Assembly: GCA_017612755.1 (NCBI GenBank)
Contig: JAGAFH010000151.1
Coordinates: 1 to 8,057, forward strand
Length of the DNA: 8,057 nt
Source of the DNA: Clostridiales bacterium
Lineage (GTDB): Bacteria; Bacillota; Clostridia; Saccharofermentanales; Saccharofermentanaceae
Direction of reading: 5' to 3'
The notes under the pieces are model-generated. The model ran no database searches. It saw only the letters and a list, made by a program, of their open reading frames with translations, and was not told the DNA's origin. This document shows positions 1 through 5,351 of this stretch, piece by piece. Position 1 is the stretch's first letter. Every line of letters begins with the position of its first letter. Position numbers and translations under genes: made by a program.

Positions 1-415
1 ATATAGTCAGCACGCTTTCCTCAAGGAAAGGAGCGGACTTTATGAGTATGATCACGCTTATGGGAAGGCTTATTACGCTGGTTATAAAGCAGGGTATATA
101 TTTCCTGATGTAGACCGTATGTCCGATATGGATAAAGAAGTGACCCACCAGAGAGAGGAATATTCCGTACCATAGTCCGAACAAGGCCTGACAGGGAAAA
201 TAATATGCCAGAAGGCTCACTCCGAAAAAGGGTATAAACTCCTCATAAACGGCCAGGGTAAATCCCTGGTGTGTAAATCCCCGGTATGTATCCATGACCT
301 TGGGAAACCTTTCGTAAAGCCAGGGATTATTCCCAAAAAACCATCCAAATCCAGCTATCTCTTCCATGTCGTGAAATATAAAGATGATCGGCAGCAACAA
401 CAGATACTCTCTCAT
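1..415 (-). CDS. HXXEE domain-containing membrane protein (partial, C-terminus off the left edge)
   Basis: The ATG at 415 is preceded by a strong AGGAGG site (421-426), and 138 codons run open to the window edge without a stop, so the C-terminus is missing. The signature HDMEE (residues 15-19) lies at the end of the first hydrophobic segment. Further family-like features follow: YRGFTHQGF (44-52), GHFFIHIGHT (91-100), and RKYIPCFIT (104-112), which resembles the family's Y-x-P-G-x-x-T element with Cys in place of Gly. Hydrophobic stretches near 4-14, 61-75, 78-96 and 108-126 indicate a polytopic membrane protein. The HXXEE family has no established biochemical function; the His/Glu pattern could bind a metal, which is inference. 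The start lies 12 nt beyond the stop of the upstream flavodoxin gene, so the two are almost certainly co-transcribed and probably share control by the divergent TetR gene. Confidence 0.85.
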   Translation of the reverse strand, partial: MREYLLLLPIIFIFHDMEEIAGFGWFFGNNPWLYERFPKVMDTYRGFTHQGFTLAVYEEFIPFFGVSLLAYYFPCQALFGLWYGIFLSLVGHFFIHIGHTVYIRKYIPCFITSVISLPISVIILIKSAPFLEESVLTI

Positions 416-427
416 AATTTTCCTCCT

Positions 428-1102
428 TTATCTGAAATCTATTCCAAGTTCTTTCCACTTATCCATAACGCCCTGGTATGTCTTCCCTTTTCTCCTTACA
501 AAAGGCTTTATCCCAAAGGAAAAGACAATTTTGTGATAAACAGCCTGAAGGGGATAACTTCTATTTTTTGATATGGCTGTAAAAAGCTTTTCCGATGCCT
601 TTAGAGCCTCCGGATCTTCCACGCCCATATCAGTCCTTATACTGTTAAAGGGAGCATTTCTGACGATCTTTGAGACGCGTCTTCCCCCTGAATAAAGGAT
701 CAGCTTATCCAGGATCTTTCCTGCATCAGAACTTCCGTAGTTCTCACCTGTTGCCACAGTCACGCAGTACTTACCCTGAAGAAGCTGTTCGATTACAAAG
801 TGCCCCCTGTCGATGAGGACCTTCATATAGCCTGATACATTACTTGCATAAGTGGGAGATCCCATTATAAGACCATCGGCCTCACGGATCTTCGAAGAGA
901 TCATTTCCCCGTCATCATCTATAGGGCAATAACCCATAGTGTAACAGGAACAGCACCCCTTACACTGGGACAGGGAAACCCGGCTGAGATCTATAAGATC
1001 CACTTCAGCTCCCCTGTCCCGGAGGGCCTTTTCCATGTTCCTGAGGACAGATGCGGTAAACCCCTGGGTCCTGGGGCTTCCGTTGATGATAACAACCTTC
1101 AT
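428..1102 (-). CDS. Flavodoxin-family NAD(P)H-dependent oxidoreductase, iron-sulfur flavoprotein (Isf) type
   Basis: This 224-residue protein starts at the ATG at 1102, chosen because AAGGAG (1110-1115) sits 7 nt upstream and because family members begin MKxxxINGSPR. A longer in-frame TTG start at 1123 has no such support. The N-terminal INGSPRTQGFT (6-16) is the FMN-phosphate loop of NADPH-dependent FMN reductases. EADGLIMGSPTYASNVSG (74-91) and MKVLIDR (93-99) are the usual second flavin-binding region. A compact cysteine motif C47-x2-C50-x2-C53-x5-C59 matches the [4Fe-4S] ligand pattern known from archaeal and clostridial iron-sulfur flavoproteins. It is probably cytosolic and moves electrons between a ferredoxin-like donor and an unknown acceptor; the substrate cannot be told from sequence. 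It is the first gene of an operon with the HXXEE protein and is divergent from a TetR regulator. It could instead be a non-Fe-S quinone reductase-like flavodoxin. Confidence 0.88.
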   Translation of the reverse strand: MKVVIINGSPRTQGFTASVLRNMEKALRDRGAEVDLIDLSRVSLSQCKGCCSCYTMGYCPIDDDGEMISSKIREADGLIMGSPTYASNVSGYMKVLIDRGHFVIEQLLQGKYCVTVATGENYGSSDAGKILDKLILYSGGRRVSKIVRNAPFNSIRTDMGVEDPEALKASEKLFTAISKNRSYPLQAVYHKIVFSFGIKPFVRRKGKTYQGVMDKWKELGIDFR

Positions 1103-1109
1103 ATCTCTA

Positions 1110-1115
1110 CTCCTT
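1110..1115 (-). promoter_or_regulatory. Ribosome binding site that fixes the flavodoxin start
   Basis: AAGGAG on the minus strand lies 7 nt upstream of the ATG at 1102. It selects this start over the in-frame TTG at 1123, which lies upstream of the site. Confidence 0.75.
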
Positions 1116-1125
1116 ATCCGCAAAA

Positions 1126-1155
1126 GTTACACAAGTGTGTCTTTTGTGCTATAGT
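1126..1155 (+). promoter_or_regulatory. Candidate promoter for the TetR-family gene
   Basis: On the plus strand, GTTACA (1126-1131, 4 of 6 to consensus) and TATAGT (1150-1155, 5 of 6) are separated by 18 bp. The start point would be near 1162, giving a leader of about 73 nt. The -35 box is weak, so the call rests mainly on the -10 box and on its position between divergent genes. Confidence 0.45.
1129..1140. promoter_or_regulatory. Palindrome, candidate operator of the adjacent TetR-family regulator
   Basis: ACACA-AG-TGTGT is a perfect inverted repeat with 5-bp arms. It lies just downstream of the predicted flavodoxin start point and inside the candidate TetR promoter, between and partly over the -35 box. 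A repressor bound here could block both promoters, the usual arrangement of a divergent autoregulated TetR gene. It is shorter than many TetR operators, so the bound site may extend into less symmetric flanks. Confidence 0.4.
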
Positions 1156-1179
1156 AGTATCAGAGACCGGGAATTTCAA
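1151..1179 (-). promoter_or_regulatory. Sigma-A-type promoter for the flavodoxin-HXXEE operon
   Basis: Read on the minus strand, -35 TTGAAA (1174-1179, 5 of 6 to consensus) is followed by exactly 17 bp and then -10 TACTAT (1151-1156, 4 of 6). Transcription would start near 1143-1144, leaving a leader of about 40 nt. The -10 box overlaps the candidate TetR-gene -10 on the other strand, so the two promoters should compete and could be shut by one bound repressor. Confidence 0.6.
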
Positions 1180-1212
1180 TGTTTTCAGGAAAAGATACAC
1201 GATCTTAAGGAT

Positions 1213-1223
1213 ATGTGTCACAT
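1213..1223. promoter_or_regulatory. Second palindrome in the TetR gene leader
   Basis: ATGTG-T-CACAT is a perfect 11-bp palindrome directly before the GGAGG ribosome binding site (1224-1228) of the TetR-family gene. It shares the hexamer TGTGTC with the palindrome at 1129-1140, about 78 bp away. It may be a second operator or may be chance; the sequence alone does not decide. Confidence 0.25.
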
Positions 1224-1234
1224 GGAGGATCATC

Positions 1235-1792
1235 ATGAACAAATCAACTAACCCCTCAGCAGTAAGGTCAAAAAAAGAGATAACAGAAGCTCTCTTAAAG
1301 CTCATGAAAAAGTATCCCTATAACGAGATCAGCGTAAAGCAGATCGTCCTTGAGACAGATCTTGTCAGAAAGACCTTTTACAGGAATTTCAGTTCAAAAG
1401 ATGATGTTCTGAATTCATACATAGACATAAAGGCCGGGGAGTATGTGGAAGCGCTTATGGACCGGACAGATCCCCTGACAGTCATATTCGAATACTGTGA
1501 CAGGAACAGGGAACTTCTGGAGCTTCTGGAAAAGAACGGTCTGATGCATCTGCTCCTTATAAGATTAAACGAGATCCTCCCGGAGGTCAGCCGCACCACG
1601 GACAGGGAGAGAAATCCCTTCTCAAAGCTGATCGGCGACCTGGATCCCGACTATATCGTCGCCTTTAATGTGGGCGCCATATGGAACATAGCGACCCTGT
1701 GGGTAAAAAGAGGCATGAAGGACAGTCCCGAAACCATCAGGAATACCATCGAACAGTATCTTAAAAATCTTTCTCAGCCTTTTCGGCAGTAA
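1235..1792 (+). CDS. TetR/AcrR-family transcriptional regulator
   Basis: The 185-residue length is typical of the family. GGAGG at 1224-1228 lies 6 nt before the ATG. The N-terminal three-helix DNA-binding domain is clear: KKEITEALLKLMKKYPYNEISVKQI (about 13-37), then the recognition region DLVRKTFYRNFSSKDDVL (about 42-59), where TFYRNF is the classic TetR recognition-helix pattern. The C-terminal part (about 85-182) is helical and includes AFNVGAIWNIATLWVKRGMKDSPE, like the C-terminal ligand/dimer domain common in Clostridia. It presumably represses itself and the divergent flavodoxin-HXXEE operon; the inducer is unknown. Its last 32 bp overlap the end of the convergent ComER-like gene, so the C-terminal residues (KNLSQPFRQ) share DNA with the other protein. 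Confidence 0.9.
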   Translation: MNKSTNPSAVRSKKEITEALLKLMKKYPYNEISVKQIVLETDLVRKTFYRNFSSKDDVLNSYIDIKAGEYVEALMDRTDPLTVIFEYCDRNRELLELLEKNGLMHLLLIRLNEILPEVSRTTDRERNPFSKLIGDLDPDYIVAFNVGAIWNIATLWVKRGMKDSPETIRNTIEQYLKNLSQPFRQ

Positions 1793-2555
1793 GACGTCTC
1801 TTCTCAAGAGTCTTTTCGAAAAGAAGGTCTGCCGTATCCCCGAAGTTTCCGTAGATCACCTTTGCGCCCTCTTCGGTGATGCCGCCTTTGGTAGCGACCC
1901 TGTTTACCACATCCTCAAAAGACATGCCCTTTTGAAGCATCAGATCGCCGGTGGCGCTCATGGTGGAAAGGACCATATGGACTATCTGGTCTTTAGATAT
2001 GGAAGTATGTCCTTCTGCCGACTTACAGATCACATCAAAAATGGATGCGATAAAGCCGGGCATGCAGCTCACCAGTTCCGATCCCATTCCCATCTCATCC
2101 TCAGGCAGTTCAATGACTTCGCCGATGGAGGAAAGAAGCTCCTTAAGGGCCGTCTTATCCTCTTCTTCAACACTTTCATCAAAGCACACTAAAGTCTGGG
2201 ATCTTCCGATCTCTGCAGTAAGACTTGGTATGACTTTTGCAGTCTTACTGCCGGTAACTTTATGGATCGACTCAAAGGAAACGCTTCCGTTCAGGGAGAC
2301 AAGAAGGGCGCCGGACCTGATAACATCATCTATCTCTTCGAGAACAGTCTTCAGATCCCCGGGCCTTACACAGACAAAGACTATGTCGCAATTAGCTGCA
2401 ACACCTCTGTTGTCCGATATCTCACATATACCTTCTGCTTCCTTGAGCTTTTCAGATGTCCTGTTGGCGGCCATGAGATCTTTATATCCCGCTTCGGAAA
2501 ACTTCCAAAGCAGCATCTTTCCCATGCTTCCGTAACCGATTATTCCGACTCTCAC
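1761..2555 (-). CDS. ComER-like / pyrroline-5-carboxylate reductase family protein
   Basis: This 264-residue protein starts at GTG 2555, chosen because AGGAGG (2563-2568) lies 7 nt upstream and because the Rossmann strand begins at once (RVGIIGYGSMG, residues 2-12, a GxGxxG dinucleotide loop). NRT (31-33) is the usual NADPH-phosphate contact, and CDIVFVCVRPGDL (56-68) matches the family. The C-terminal dimerisation domain is recognisable (VATKGGITEEG, 220-230, in place of VTSPGGTT). Where true ProC enzymes have the GSGPAY substrate loop, this has SELVSCMPGF (159-168), and KVIPSLT (107-113) replaces RxMPNTP. These departures recall Bacillus ComER, a ProC homologue of uncertain catalytic role, rather than a proline-biosynthetic enzyme (comparison from memory). 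It is the last gene of the esterase operon. The 3' end overlaps the convergent TetR gene by 32 bp. Confidence 0.82.
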   Translation of the reverse strand: MRVGIIGYGSMGKMLLWKFSEAGYKDLMAANRTSEKLKEAEGICEISDNRGVAANCDIVFVCVRPGDLKTVLEEIDDVIRSGALLVSLNGSVSFESIHKVTGSKTAKVIPSLTAEIGRSQTLVCFDESVEEEDKTALKELLSSIGEVIELPEDEMGMGSELVSCMPGFIASIFDVICKSAEGHTSISKDQIVHMVLSTMSATGDLMLQKGMSFEDVVNRVATKGGITEEGAKVIYGNFGDTADLLFEKTLEKRRLTAEKAEKDF

Positions 2556-2562
2556 GAATGAT

Positions 2563-2568
2563 CCTCCT
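2563..2568 (-). promoter_or_regulatory. Ribosome binding site that fixes the GTG start of the ComER-like gene
   Basis: A perfect AGGAGG on the minus strand lies 7 nt before GTG 2555. Extending the frame upstream would add 17 residues (from 2606) before the Rossmann fold without any ribosome binding site, so the GTG is preferred. Confidence 0.75.
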
Positions 2569-2577
2569 AGTGTTCTC

Positions 2578-2599
2578 ACAGCCATTGGATGAAGGCTGT
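2578..2599 (-). other. Intercistronic hairpin between the membrane-protein gene and the ComER-like gene
   Basis: ACAGCC (minus-strand 5' arm, 2594-2599) pairs perfectly with GGCTGT (2578-2583) across a 10-nt loop, within the 50-bp gap between the two genes. No U-rich tract follows and the next ribosome binding site is about 10 nt on, so it is not an intrinsic terminator. It could affect mRNA processing or stability, or be chance. Confidence 0.35.
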
Positions 2600-2605
2600 C
2601 TTGCA

Positions 2606-3118
2606 TCAGAGCAGGCCGTTAAGTGCGCCGGTGATAACGATGGCAAGGATCACTTCAACTACGGAAACAGCAATAAATACTCCGAGGCATGCAAAGAACT
2701 TTGCAACTCCGTTCATTTTCTTGCCGACGGCAATAGCAGAACAGAAAAAAGCTCCGCCTGCGTTAATGGCTCCGCCTATAGCTCCTCCCATAACAAGGAA
2801 GAACTCGATGATGAAGAGGATATAGAAGACCCATATCCATCCGGGCATCTTATCCGGCGCATACTTCTCACCTGTAGCTACATTAACTCCGTTCACTGCA
2901 AGAACAGGCTCTTTTCCCTTGATGCAGAGCTTAAGATCGTCGCCCTGGTTATTGGGGATCTGATATACAGATACGATCATGTTGCTCTCTTTAGATCTGT
3001 ATTTATTGATCTTGACGGGTTCTCCTCCGTCGATGCTTATCTTGTTCTTCTGAAGAGCCACAGAGTGACTCATTCCCATTGAATCAGTAAAGTTCCAGTT
3101 TCCTGCAGGTGCTGCCAT
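2606..3118 (-). CDS. Unrecognised small membrane protein with a soluble N-terminal domain
   Basis: I do not recognise a family. The 170-residue protein starts at ATG 3118 with AGGAGG (3125-3130) about 6 nt upstream; that site overlaps the TAG stop of the preceding hydrolase gene, so the two are translationally close. Residues 1-88 are polar, with alternating beta-like stretches (KNKISIDGGEPVKINKY, MIVSVYQIP, DLKLCIKGKEPVLAVNG) that suggest a compact beta-rich domain and no signal peptide. Residues 92-133 are hydrophobic and glycine/alanine-rich (VMGGAIGGAINAGGAFF), and 139-165 form another membrane helix, so the C-terminal half is probably two or three helices. The N-terminal domain probably faces the cytosol. 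It sits between an esterase and a ComER-like reductase in one operon, which does not reveal its job. Confidence 0.75.
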   Translation of the reverse strand: MAAPAGNWNFTDSMGMSHSVALQKNKISIDGGEPVKINKYRSKESNMIVSVYQIPNNQGDDLKLCIKGKEPVLAVNGVNVATGEKYAPDKMPGWIWVFYILFIIEFFLVMGGAIGGAINAGGAFFCSAIAVGKKMNGVAKFFACLGVFIAVSVVEVILAIVITGALNGLL

Positions 3119-3128
3119 AATATGCCTC

Positions 3129-3875
3129 CTAAGTTTTGCTGTGTATCATTATACTCTTAATTGCATCTTTCAGTTCATCTATATGACCGTTAAAACAGTG
3201 GTCTGCATCATGTATGGGAACAAGGACCGCTTTCTCATACAGATCCGCCGCTCTCTGTGCGTAGAAGAAGGGAACTGTCTCATCCGCATCACCGTGGATG
3301 ATCAGGACTTTTCCGTGGTATCTTTCTATCTCGTCTTCCACATGGATAGTCCGGGCCACGCGGATATAATCTCCTGAAAGTTCCCATTTTTCGCATACTA
3401 TCTTTTCGGGGATCTTAAAGGGATCAAAGGACACGCCGAGGACCGATCCCTCTCTTGAGATCTCAGGGATCATCCAGGCGGGAGATAAGGGTATTATGGC
3501 CTTAAAAAGATCCGGGCACATACCTCCCATGAGCATGGTCAGAAGGCCTCCCTGGGAGTGGCCGCACATATAGACGTCAGTCACATCATCCCTTTCCTTT
3601 ATGTATCTGATGACTGAAAGAGCATTTGTCACCCACTTATAAAGAGTGTGGTCAGAGAAGTTTCCGTCACTTCCTCCATGGCCGTACATCTCTACTCTGA
3701 GAACAGATATGCCGCATTCCAGAAGAGCATCTTTTGCGGCGATGATATGTTCCTCTTCCATGTGTCCCGTAAAGCCGTGAACGAGGAAACAGAGGGGCAT
3801 TTTTTCCATCCCTGCCGGACGGTCCAGTTTTGCATGAAGGCGTATCCCGTCACTGTCGATATAAAACTCTTCCAT
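3129..3875 (-). CDS. Alpha/beta hydrolase, cinnamoyl/feruloyl esterase type
   Basis: This 248-residue hydrolase starts at ATG 3875 behind a GGGAGG site. The oxyanion motif HGFTGH (33-38), nucleophile elbow GHSQGG (105-110, Ser107), acidic residue in HGDADETVP (194-202, Asp198) and DADHCF (223-228, His226) form a complete catalytic triad. Size, motif spacing and the segment between strands 6 and 7 (about 135-185, with VSFDPFKIPEK) closely resemble Lactobacillus cinnamoyl esterase LJ0536 and Butyrivibrio feruloyl esterase Est1E, as I remember them. Such enzymes release hydroxycinnamic acids from plant-derived esters. No signal peptide is visible, so it would act in the cytosol on imported esters. 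Other carboxylic or acyl esters are possible substrates. It is the first gene of a three-gene operon; its TAG stop overlaps the next gene's ribosome binding site. Confidence 0.88.
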   Translation of the reverse strand: MEEFYIDSDGIRLHAKLDRPAGMEKMPLCFLVHGFTGHMEEEHIIAAKDALLECGISVLRVEMYGHGGSDGNFSDHTLYKWVTNALSVIRYIKERDDVTDVYMCGHSQGGLLTMLMGGMCPDLFKAIIPLSPAWMIPEISREGSVLGVSFDPFKIPEKIVCEKWELSGDYIRVARTIHVEDEIERYHGKVLIIHGDADETVPFFYAQRAADLYEKAVLVPIHDADHCFNGHIDELKDAIKSIMIHSKT

Positions 3876-3907
3876 AGTCCCTCCCGGCTCCTTTCATGTA
3901 CAGGATA

Positions 3908-3916
3908 ATTCTAACA
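3908..3916 (-). promoter_or_regulatory. Extended -10 promoter element for the esterase operon
   Basis: Minus-strand TGTTAGAAT carries TAGAAT (5 of 6 to TATAAT) with the TGn extension. No good -35 box lies 16-18 bp upstream (CCTTTT at 3931-3936), as expected for an extended -10 promoter. The leader would be about 25-30 nt. Confidence 0.4.
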
Positions 3917-3921
3917 TAAAG

Positions 3922-3965
3922 ACTATCCGAAAAAGGCGGCAGATAGTGTAAAATCATAGATAGTG
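3922..3965. repeat. Triple GATAGT motif in the divergent esterase / zinc-ribbon promoter region
   Basis: AGATAGTG occurs twice in direct orientation (3941-3948 and 3958-3965, period 17 bp), and ACTATC, the inverted core, occurs at 3922-3927. The inverted pair ACTATC/GATAGT (3922-3927, 3942-3947) is perfect with a 14-bp spacer. The direct copies flank the TAAAAT box at 3949-3954. The arrangement suggests binding sites for one regulator of both divergent units. Confidence 0.35.
3949..3954 (+). promoter_or_regulatory. Candidate -10 box for the zinc-ribbon membrane protein gene
   Basis: TAAAAT matches TATAAT at 5 of 6 positions; no convincing -35 box lies upstream. If used, transcription begins near 3961, leaving room for a ribosome binding site before the ATG at 3994 but not before the ATG at 3970. 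Confidence 0.3.
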
Positions 3966-3993
3966 GAATATGGAAAGAAAGGATAGAACTGCC

Positions 3994-5304
3994 ATGTGTG
4001 AAATTATTCGTGATACGTTCCTGGATGAGATCGGTAATTACTATACAAAAGGTGAGATGCCCTCAAGGGTATCCATCAATATGCGACGTGCCCTTTCTGA
4101 GCACAAAAAGCGCCTTCAGGCCAAGGGTATTTCCTACAGCGCCCGTTTTGAACGATCCGAGGATGACCGTTCCGGGGAGAGCTCCTTCAGATCTTTCGAC
4201 CTTTCTCCCGACAGGCGTGCCGGCTGGGAGTACAAAGACGCCGGTTTTAAGATGACCAACTGCTACAAGCACTGCAACGCCGTAACGGTGATGTCGGACG
4301 GAACCCATAATGTCAAGTGTGACGAAGCTTCTGACGATGTTGTCTACTGCCATATCATTGACAGGGAAGATCCCACAGCTCCCGCTGATGAAGATATCAT
4401 CATCGAGTGCCCCAACTGCGGTCATACAGGATCTGCAAAGATCTTTGTGGACGGCTGTCCCATGTGTAGCACCAAGTTTGAGATAAATGATCTTTATCCC
4501 TGCGTAAATTCCTACTACTACATGCCCTGGCCTATGCCTAAGCCCAATTTCGTGGATAAGGCTCTGCAGAGGGCCAAGACAGTAGCCTTTATCACGGGTC
4601 CCGTCATAGGATTTCCCATCTTCCTTTTAACTCTGGCATTCTACCAGAACATTATCCTGCCTCTTATCGCAGGCATCATATGCACCCTGCTCTTCGGATG
4701 GATCGCATTCCTCGTAACCTTCTTTATCGGGCAGGCTATAGCATCTGCCCAGGCTGTGGCAGGCGTCGCTTCAATGGCAGCTAACACCCTTGATATGACG
4801 GCAGCCACCAACAGCAAGAGGAAGACAGAAGACGCCATCAAACCCTATGATCCGCATTTCGCTTTTGATATCTTCGAAGGAAAGATCATCTCCTCTATCA
4901 GGACCATAGCCTATTCCGACGACAGGGCCAATTGCAGCCTTTATTCCGGAAAGGATGATCTGTCCTTTATGGACGACCTGATCGATGTCAGATACAGAGG
5001 CGCCCTGAAATTCGAAAAGGTGCAGGAAATGGGTGATTATCTTCACGCCGTCATGACGGCTTATCTTGATAACATCTACTACAGGGAAGGCAAGTTCTTA
5101 AGAGGAAAAGAGAACTTTACCGTGGAACTGGTACGCAAAAAAGACGCCCGCACTCCTGTTCAGTTTTCAGCCTACAGCGTCAACTGCAAGAGCTGTGCAG
5201 GCACCTTCGATGCCATCCTTTCAAAGAAGTGTCCCTTCTGCGGCCAGGAATACGAACTGGCAAGCCAGGACTGGACCATAATACAACTGGTCAAGACAAG
5301 GTAA
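3994..5304 (+). CDS. Membrane protein with two zinc ribbons and a probable Tim44-like C-terminal domain
   Basis: The ATG at 3994 has AAAGGA (3978-3983) 10 nt upstream; an in-frame ATG at 3970 would add 8 residues but lacks a properly spaced site. Of 436 residues, the N-terminal 130 are polar and Cys/His-containing. A first zinc ribbon follows (CPNC at 139-142 and CPMC at 155-158). Two membrane helices come next, about 196-216 and 221-246. The C-terminal part opens with PYDPHFAFDIFEGKIISSI and has the alternating helix/strand pattern of Tim44-like domains. It contains a second ribbon (CKSC at 398-401, CPFCG at 413-417) and ends WTIIQLVK. Tim44-like domains bind partners at membranes, so a scaffolding or sensing role is possible. 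I know no defined function for this architecture, and the Tim44 call is from pattern only. It shares a short terminator region with the convergent HD-GYP gene. Confidence 0.8.
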   Translation: MCEIIRDTFLDEIGNYYTKGEMPSRVSINMRRALSEHKKRLQAKGISYSARFERSEDDRSGESSFRSFDLSPDRRAGWEYKDAGFKMTNCYKHCNAVTVMSDGTHNVKCDEASDDVVYCHIIDREDPTAPADEDIIIECPNCGHTGSAKIFVDGCPMCSTKFEINDLYPCVNSYYYMPWPMPKPNFVDKALQRAKTVAFITGPVIGFPIFLLTLAFYQNIILPLIAGIICTLLFGWIAFLVTFFIGQAIASAQAVAGVASMAANTLDMTAATNSKRKTEDAIKPYDPHFAFDIFEGKIISSIRTIAYSDDRANCSLYSGKDDLSFMDDLIDVRYRGALKFEKVQEMGDYLHAVMTAYLDNIYYREGKFLRGKENFTVELVRKKDARTPVQFSAYSVNCKSCAGTFDAILSKKCPFCGQEYELASQDWTIIQLVKTR

Positions 5305-5351
5305 AAAGAAGAACCCGGTCAGATGCGTTATTCTTCCGTATAACCGGGGTT
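5305..5351. terminator. Probable intrinsic terminator shared by two convergent genes
   Basis: Arms AACCCGGT (5312-5319) and ACCGGGGTT (5343-5351, one bulged G) enclose a 23-nt loop. Read on the minus strand the stem is followed by CTTCTTTTT, a good U-rich tract, so it should end HD-GYP transcripts; its 5' arm lies inside the HD-GYP coding end. Read on the plus strand the tail (TTTAACCTC) is weaker. The gap between the two stop codons is only 23 bp. The long loop lowers confidence. Confidence 0.5.

Noticed and set aside
269..571. 100-codon open frame on the plus strand
   Set aside because: It is antisense to the junction of the HXXEE and flavodoxin genes, both well supported.
1114..1305. 63-codon open frame on the minus strand across the TetR promoter region
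   Set aside because: It overlaps the TetR gene start and both promoters, has no ribosome binding site, and has no recognisable protein features.
1932..2535. Open frames of 86 and 194 codons on the plus strand
   Set aside because: They lie antisense within the ComER-like gene, whose protein is clearly conserved. Their composition (Ser/Pro/Leu-rich) is that of a shadow frame.
1761..2555. Annotation as proC, a proline-biosynthetic P5C reductase
   Set aside because: The GSGPAY and MPNTP motifs of true ProC are absent. The sequence fits the ComER-like branch better, so no symbol is given.
2578..2599. Hairpin as an intrinsic terminator
   Set aside because: No U-rich tract follows on the minus strand, and a well-placed ribosome site comes directly after.
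2558..3082. 174-codon open frame on the plus strand
   Set aside because: It is antisense to the small membrane protein, which has a good ribosome site and coherent hydrophobic segments. The plus-strand frame has neither.
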